Below are positions 60,565-64,000 of a stretch of DNA of 64,000 nucleotides, piece after piece. The stretch is from the NCBI GenBank assembly GCA_046296295.1, contig JBKBLG010000016.1, forward strand, positions 1 to 64,000, written 5' to 3'. The position numbers were made by a program, and so were the translations under genes. The DNA is from UBA10646 sp046296295. Its GTDB lineage: Bacteria; Bacteroidota; Bacteroidia; Chitinophagales; Chitinophagaceae. A model generated the notes under the pieces. It ran no database searches, had not been told where the DNA came from, and saw only the letters and a list, made by a program, of their open reading frames with translations. Numbering within the stretch: position 1 is the stretch's first letter; each line of letters opens with the position of its first letter.

Positions 60565-62502
60565 TTAATTACTTTCTTGTAAAGGTAACCTTACTGTAAA
60601 TGTACTGCCTACACCAGGTACACTTTTAATGCTAAGCTTACCGCCATGTCGGTTAATTAAATCTATTACTAAGGCCAATCCGAAACCGCTACCCTTTTCG
60701 TTACGTGTACCCTTAGTAGTGAAATAAGAACGAGCATCAATCTTATGAATGGTTTCGGCACTCATACCAACACCACTATCTTCTACTTCAATGATAGCGT
60801 GCCTATCGTCTTTACTAGAGCGTACGATAATAATACCATCTTCAGGTGTGAACTTGATAGCATTGCTAATTAAATTTCTGAAAATAATTCGCAACATTTC
60901 GCTCTCTGCCATTAACACAAGATTGCTATCTACCTGATTTATAATTTGTAAGTGCTTGTTTTGTAACGCAATCTTTTGTTCATCAATTAACTGACGCACT
61001 AACAGAAACATATTGTTGGGTACATGCGGTAGTTTAACCCCTCCCATTTGACTTCTAATCCAAAATAGCAAATTATCAAGTAAGGTAATACTGTGAACAT
61101 ACTGCCCCTCGAGTTGCTCTAATAACTGTTCCGTTTCTTGTGCACTCACTAATTTGAGATTAATTAAATCGAGCACACTCTTTGTATTCACCAAAGGGTG
61201 CCGCAAATCGTGACTAATGATACTCAACAGTTTGTCTTTTAGCCGATTTTCGGCTTCTAATTTTTCATTTTGAGCTCGTATCTCTTGGTTCAAAGCATCT
61301 AAGTGAATAGCATTTTTTTGAATAATTTCATTTTTACTTTCTAATTCAATGGCGGCTAGTTGTGCTTTTTTAAAATTGTTATAAGCTTGCCATGCTAGCA
61401 CCATTACCACTATTAGCCCAGCAACGAGCACCACTAATCCGGTTTGTTGCCAATCGGCCAATGCCTGTGCCGATGCAATTTGTTGCTTGCTTTGTTGATA
61501 CCTATCTTCTTGTTCGCGAATGATATCGGCAAATTTGGTAACGTAGTTATTTTGCTCTTCGAATGTGCTGTCTTGCAGTTGAATTAACTTATGCTGCAGT
61601 GCAATAAGTTTAGTTGTATTTCCTTGTTGTTGATAGGCACTAATAAGCAGACGCAAGCTATTCATTTGCAGTTGTACCGCCCTTACGTTGGTAGCAGCTT
61701 CTAAAGCATTTTCGGCTATAACTATGGCATCACTATTTTGCTTTGCATCCATGGCTAGTTTTGCCTTTTGTAGCAATATCAATGCTTTGCCATAATTATC
61801 GTTACCATTATTGAGTTGTAAAGCGCTATCGAGTAATTGCGCGGCAAGGTTATACTTGCCTTGACTTTGATATAGTATGGCTTTGTTGTACAGACATTTC
61901 TTTAGTCCATATTGGTATTGAGTATTTACCGCAAGGTGATAAGCTTCATCAATCACCAATGCCGCTTTCGAAGTATCTTTCTTTTCTTGGTAGGCAGTTG
62001 CTAAGGTATTGTAGGTATTCACTAGCTCTTGTACGTTATTAGCCGACTTGTAAATAGTGATATTTTGTTCTAGCAACTTTATAGCTTCAGTAAAAGCTTT
62101 GGTATCGAGCAGCAACTGTGCAATCATTTGCGAGGCCTTCGCCTGTAGCAATTTTTCGTTGAGTTGATTCGCCAAATTATATGATTGATAGTACTTATCT
62201 AAGGCTTTTTTAGGCATGCCACTTTGGAAAAAAATACCGCCTTGATGAAGATAGTTGGTTATCAACCCTTTTTGATAATTCAGCTTTATCGCTTGTGATT
62301 CGGCATTTAAAAGCATGCCATAGGCAGCAACAACATCTGATTGCTTTAGGGCAAAGGCTTTAGCATTCAAAGAATCTACCAATGCAATAGACATACCTTC
62401 ATTAATATTATCTTGTGCGGTTGTACTGTTGTAAATAGTACAGTACAAAACAAGAAAGCAAAGGCTTTTCCAGAAAGTTGATATTGGTGTACTGTATGGC
62501 AT
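60565..62502 (-). CDS. TPR-type sensor histidine kinase B
   Basis: This 645-residue kinase has a signal peptide (FWKSLCFLVLYCTIYNSTTAQ), a TPR array (about 40-330; QLLLDTKAFTEAIKLLEQN), one membrane helix (GLVVLVAGLIVVMVLAW) and a coiled-coil linker. The HisKA box reads LLSIISHDLRHPLVNTKS. The ATPase motifs are NLISNAIKFTP, DSGVGMS and GSGFGLALVIDLI. The layout is the same as kinase A (48399-50435). No response regulator is nearby. Motif copies lie at 60588 (FTVR) and 61924 (LAVN). Confidence 0.92.
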   Translation of the reverse strand: MPYSTPISTFWKSLCFLVLYCTIYNSTTAQDNINEGMSIALVDSLNAKAFALKQSDVVAAYGMLLNAESQAIKLNYQKGLITNYLHQGGIFFQSGMPKKALDKYYQSYNLANQLNEKLLQAKASQMIAQLLLDTKAFTEAIKLLEQNITIYKSANNVQELVNTYNTLATAYQEKKDTSKAALVIDEAYHLAVNTQYQYGLKKCLYNKAILYQSQGKYNLAAQLLDSALQLNNGNDNYGKALILLQKAKLAMDAKQNSDAIVIAENALEAATNVRAVQLQMNSLRLLISAYQQQGNTTKLIALQHKLIQLQDSTFEEQNNYVTKFADIIREQEDRYQQSKQQIASAQALADWQQTGLVVLVAGLIVVMVLAWQAYNNFKKAQLAAIELESKNEIIQKNAIHLDALNQEIRAQNEKLEAENRLKDKLLSIISHDLRHPLVNTKSVLDLINLKLVSAQETEQLLEQLEGQYVHSITLLDNLLFWIRSQMGGVKLPHVPNNMFLLVRQLIDEQKIALQNKHLQIINQVDSNLVLMAESEMLRIIFRNLISNAIKFTPEDGIIIVRSSKDDRHAIIEVEDSGVGMSAETIHKIDARSYFTTKGTRNEKGSGFGLALVIDLINRHGGKLSIKSVPGVGSTFTVRLPLQESN

Positions 62503-62603
62503 TAACGCATTATAGCTTTAAACTTACCTACTGACGGCCATTTATAAATATAGGCGATTACACGCAAATGATTGGAAATAAAACAAACATAGTATTCACA
62601 AAA

Positions 62604-62630
62604 AAAACGCCAAACAAAGTTTGGCGTTTT
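62604..62630 (-). terminator. Terminator after the DksA-like gene
   Basis: AAAACGCCAAAC-AAA-GTTTGGCGTTTT forms a 12-bp perfect stem with T-run on the minus strand, 30 bases past the stop codon. Confidence 0.85.
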
Positions 62631-62659
62631 GAATAAAGTGAGCTGACGATTTATTTAAT

Positions 62660-63685
62660 TTATTCAGCACTTGGCTTAACCAAACCTAACTTAGCTTCTA
62701 AACTTAGTGTAGCATGTGGTACGGCCCGTAAGCGATTTTTATCAATAAGCTTACCTGTAACTCTGCAAATACCGTAAGTTTTATTTTCAATACGTACGAT
62801 AGCCTTTTCTAATTTGTCAATAAAATCAACTTGCCGACTAGCCATTTGGCTGAGTTGCTCACGCTCCATACTAAGGCTACCATCTTCCATAGTAGCGTAC
62901 TTAGCATCGCTTTCATCGCCACTCATATCATCTTTACGGGTTATCAAACCTTGTAAATAGGCTAATTCTTTTTTAGCAGCTTCTAACTTTCTGTTAATTA
63001 ACTCTCTGAACTCATTCAGTTCTGTATCGCTATATCTTACCAATGGTTCTTGTGTTTTTTGATTATCTACACGCTTATCTAACGAAGTATAGCCAGGCGT
63101 GTAAGGAATAGATGTTTTTACAGTAAGCTTAGGCACTTTAACTTCTTTTACTACTTCTTCTTTCTGTTGCTTGCGCTCTGGTTTTTTGTAAGCAGTAATT
63201 GGTGCCGGGCCTGCCTCTACAGGACGCTTAGTTTCAACCCTGCCCGATTTAGCAGCCTTCGCAGCCTTTATTTGTTTGTTAGCCTTTTCTAAAGCTGCTT
63301 CTCTAGAAGCTTTAGTACCCTTTTTAGGTACCGGCTTTCCAGATTTTTGAACAGGTGCTACTTTGGGTTCTTCCGCTTTTGGTGTTTGTTTTGCCGGCAC
63401 TTCAGGTTTAGAAGGTGCAACAGCCTTTTTGGCAGGTGCAGGTGGTGCAGCTTTTTTAGCAACAGGTTTTGCAACTGGCTTATCTACTTTGGCAGGAGCA
63501 GCCTTTTTCACTGGTGCAGCAGCCTTTTTGGGTGTAGCAACCGGTGCAGCTTTTTTAGCTGGTGCCGCTTTGGCGGAAGGCTTTGCAGCAGGTGTAGCTT
63601 TTTTAGCTGGCGCAACTGATTTTGGTGGCGCAGCTTTAGCAGCTTTTTTCGGTGCTGCTTTTGGGGTGGGTTTCTTTGTAGCCAT
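62660..63685 (-). CDS. DksA/TraR-family protein with Ala/Lys/Pro-rich N-terminal tail
   Basis: The 341-residue protein has a tail of about 190 residues built from imperfect AAPAKKA-type repeats. A coiled-coil DksA-like domain follows (ELNEFRELINRKLEAAKKEL, DGSLSMEREQLSQMASRQ). The usual C4 zinc finger is degenerate: TYGICRVTGKLIDKNRLRAVPHAT retains one Cys in place of four. It resembles eukaryotic-like histone-H1 tails of some bacterial nucleoid proteins. It may act on RNA polymerase or DNA. It lies directly downstream of ileS, 6 bases away. Confidence 0.85.
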   Translation of the reverse strand: MATKKPTPKAAPKKAAKAAPPKSVAPAKKATPAAKPSAKAAPAKKAAPVATPKKAAAPVKKAAPAKVDKPVAKPVAKKAAPPAPAKKAVAPSKPEVPAKQTPKAEEPKVAPVQKSGKPVPKKGTKASREAALEKANKQIKAAKAAKSGRVETKRPVEAGPAPITAYKKPERKQQKEEVVKEVKVPKLTVKTSIPYTPGYTSLDKRVDNQKTQEPLVRYSDTELNEFRELINRKLEAAKKELAYLQGLITRKDDMSGDESDAKYATMEDGSLSMEREQLSQMASRQVDFIDKLEKAIVRIENKTYGICRVTGKLIDKNRLRAVPHATLSLEAKLGLVKPSAE

Positions 63686-63690
63686 CGTTC

Positions 63691-64000
63691 TTAGCCTTTT
63701 TTTATAACACTTACTTTTAGCACAACATCGTTAACATCAATTTCAATGCCACCCTCTAATTCGTTAACAAAAACAATATCGTCTGCTAAAATTTCGGTGC
63801 TTATGTAGTTGTTAAATGGTTGTAAGCTTTGTTCAAGCTCACCGGCTTGAACAGTCACGAATATACGGTCTGTTAGTTCATAGCCATTTTCTTTGCGAAT
63901 ATTTTGTACACGATTTATAAACTCTCTTGCATCGCCCTCTTGCTTAAGTTGTTCAGTTATCGTAATATCCAACGCTACCGTGAGTGCTCCTTTAGAGGCA
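63691..64000 (-). CDS. ileS: Isoleucyl-tRNA synthetase, C-terminal end (gene continues past the window)
   Basis: The reading frame is open to the right edge. The visible residues read SKGALTVALDITITEQLKQEG, then FINRVQNIRKENGYELTDRI, and end in VLKVSVIKKG. These match, from memory, the C-terminal domain of the long bacterial/eukaryotic-type IleS. A start at an internal ATG (63972) would give only a fragment, so I annotate the end of a larger gene. The downstream dksA-like gene is the usual neighbour in Bacteroidota. Confidence 0.88.
   Translation of the reverse strand, partial: ASKGALTVALDITITEQLKQEGDAREFINRVQNIRKENGYELTDRIFVTVQAGELEQSLQPFNNYISTEILADDIVFVNELEGGIEIDVNDVVLKVSVIKKG

Noticed and set aside
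2557..61937. A CRISPR array made of the 14-bp motif
   Set aside because: Copies are scattered singly, on both strands, with no regular spacer length and no cas genes.
63347..63707. Two plus-strand open frames rich in Ala, Gly or Arg, Cys
   Set aside because: They are antisense to the Ala/Lys/Pro-rich tail of the DksA-like gene; the repeats alone keep all frames open.
1..64000. tRNA or rRNA genes
   Set aside because: No cloverleaf or rRNA-like segment was recognised in any gap; a tRNAscan run would settle it.

Overview
The window looks like chromosomal DNA from a Bacteroidota bacterium, most likely order Chitinophagales / family Chitinophagaceae. Supporting signs are two cell-surface proteins ending in a type B type IX secretion sorting domain, promoter-like TAnnTTTG elements just upstream of genes, DUF5117/5118 metalloprotease, DUF4105, DUF4251 and DUF4442 families, histidine kinases with TPR sensors, and a short NuoG. 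The placement is an inference from gene content. No rRNA, tRNA, CRISPR array, intact transposase or prophage was found.

Layout. 1-2497: end of a secreted zinc metalloprotease, cut by the left edge. 2847-4127: MacB/FtsX-type permease. 4283-18437: a complete 14-subunit respiratory complex I cluster on the minus strand (nuoA to nuoN), broken by a decayed four-helix-bundle gene between nuoF and nuoG. 18538-21531: TPR protein, PstS-like lipoprotein and small membrane protein. 21675-23526: low-molecular-weight phosphatase and hisS. 23696-29813: thiolase, RluA-type pseudouridine synthase, fabD, MATE exporter, lysA, GNAT. 29898-34224: RluB-type synthase, rlmN, peroxiredoxin, dinB. 34323-39716: two tandem giant PKD/type-IX-secreted proteins. 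39720-44504: hydrolase, DUF4105, a Cys/Met PLP enzyme, a response regulator and fabH. 44564-50435: two histidine kinases around deoC, a SPOR protein and an M20 peptidase. 50593-54892: maeB, mlaE-like permease, thioredoxin-like, DUF4442. 54909-60549: anmK, upp, then clpP-clpP-clpX flanked by two tiny paralogous proteins, and DUF4251. 60565-64000: TPR histidine kinase, DksA-like protein and the end of ileS, cut by the right edge.

The main discovery is a dispersed 14-bp sequence, ATTTACCGTAAGGT, with 18 exact and about 28 near copies in 64 kb, on both strands, inside genes and between them. It is strongly enriched in the gaps between genes. Its first and tenth bases co-vary (A-T, G-C, C-G), so the inverted symmetry ACC-TTRC-GGT seems to be what is kept. 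Within genes it mostly reads as LTVN or FTVR, and in three exported proteins it lies in the signal peptide. In density and placement it resembles the DNA-uptake sequences of Neisseria and Pasteurellaceae or the HIP1 element of cyanobacteria, but the sequence matches neither, and I know of no described counterpart in Bacteroidota. A shorter relative (CATTTACGTAAGT), a family of GC-rich GGCGGCC-NNN-GGCCGCC hairpins, a MITE-like remnant and a 16-bp two-copy repeat add to the repeat landscape.
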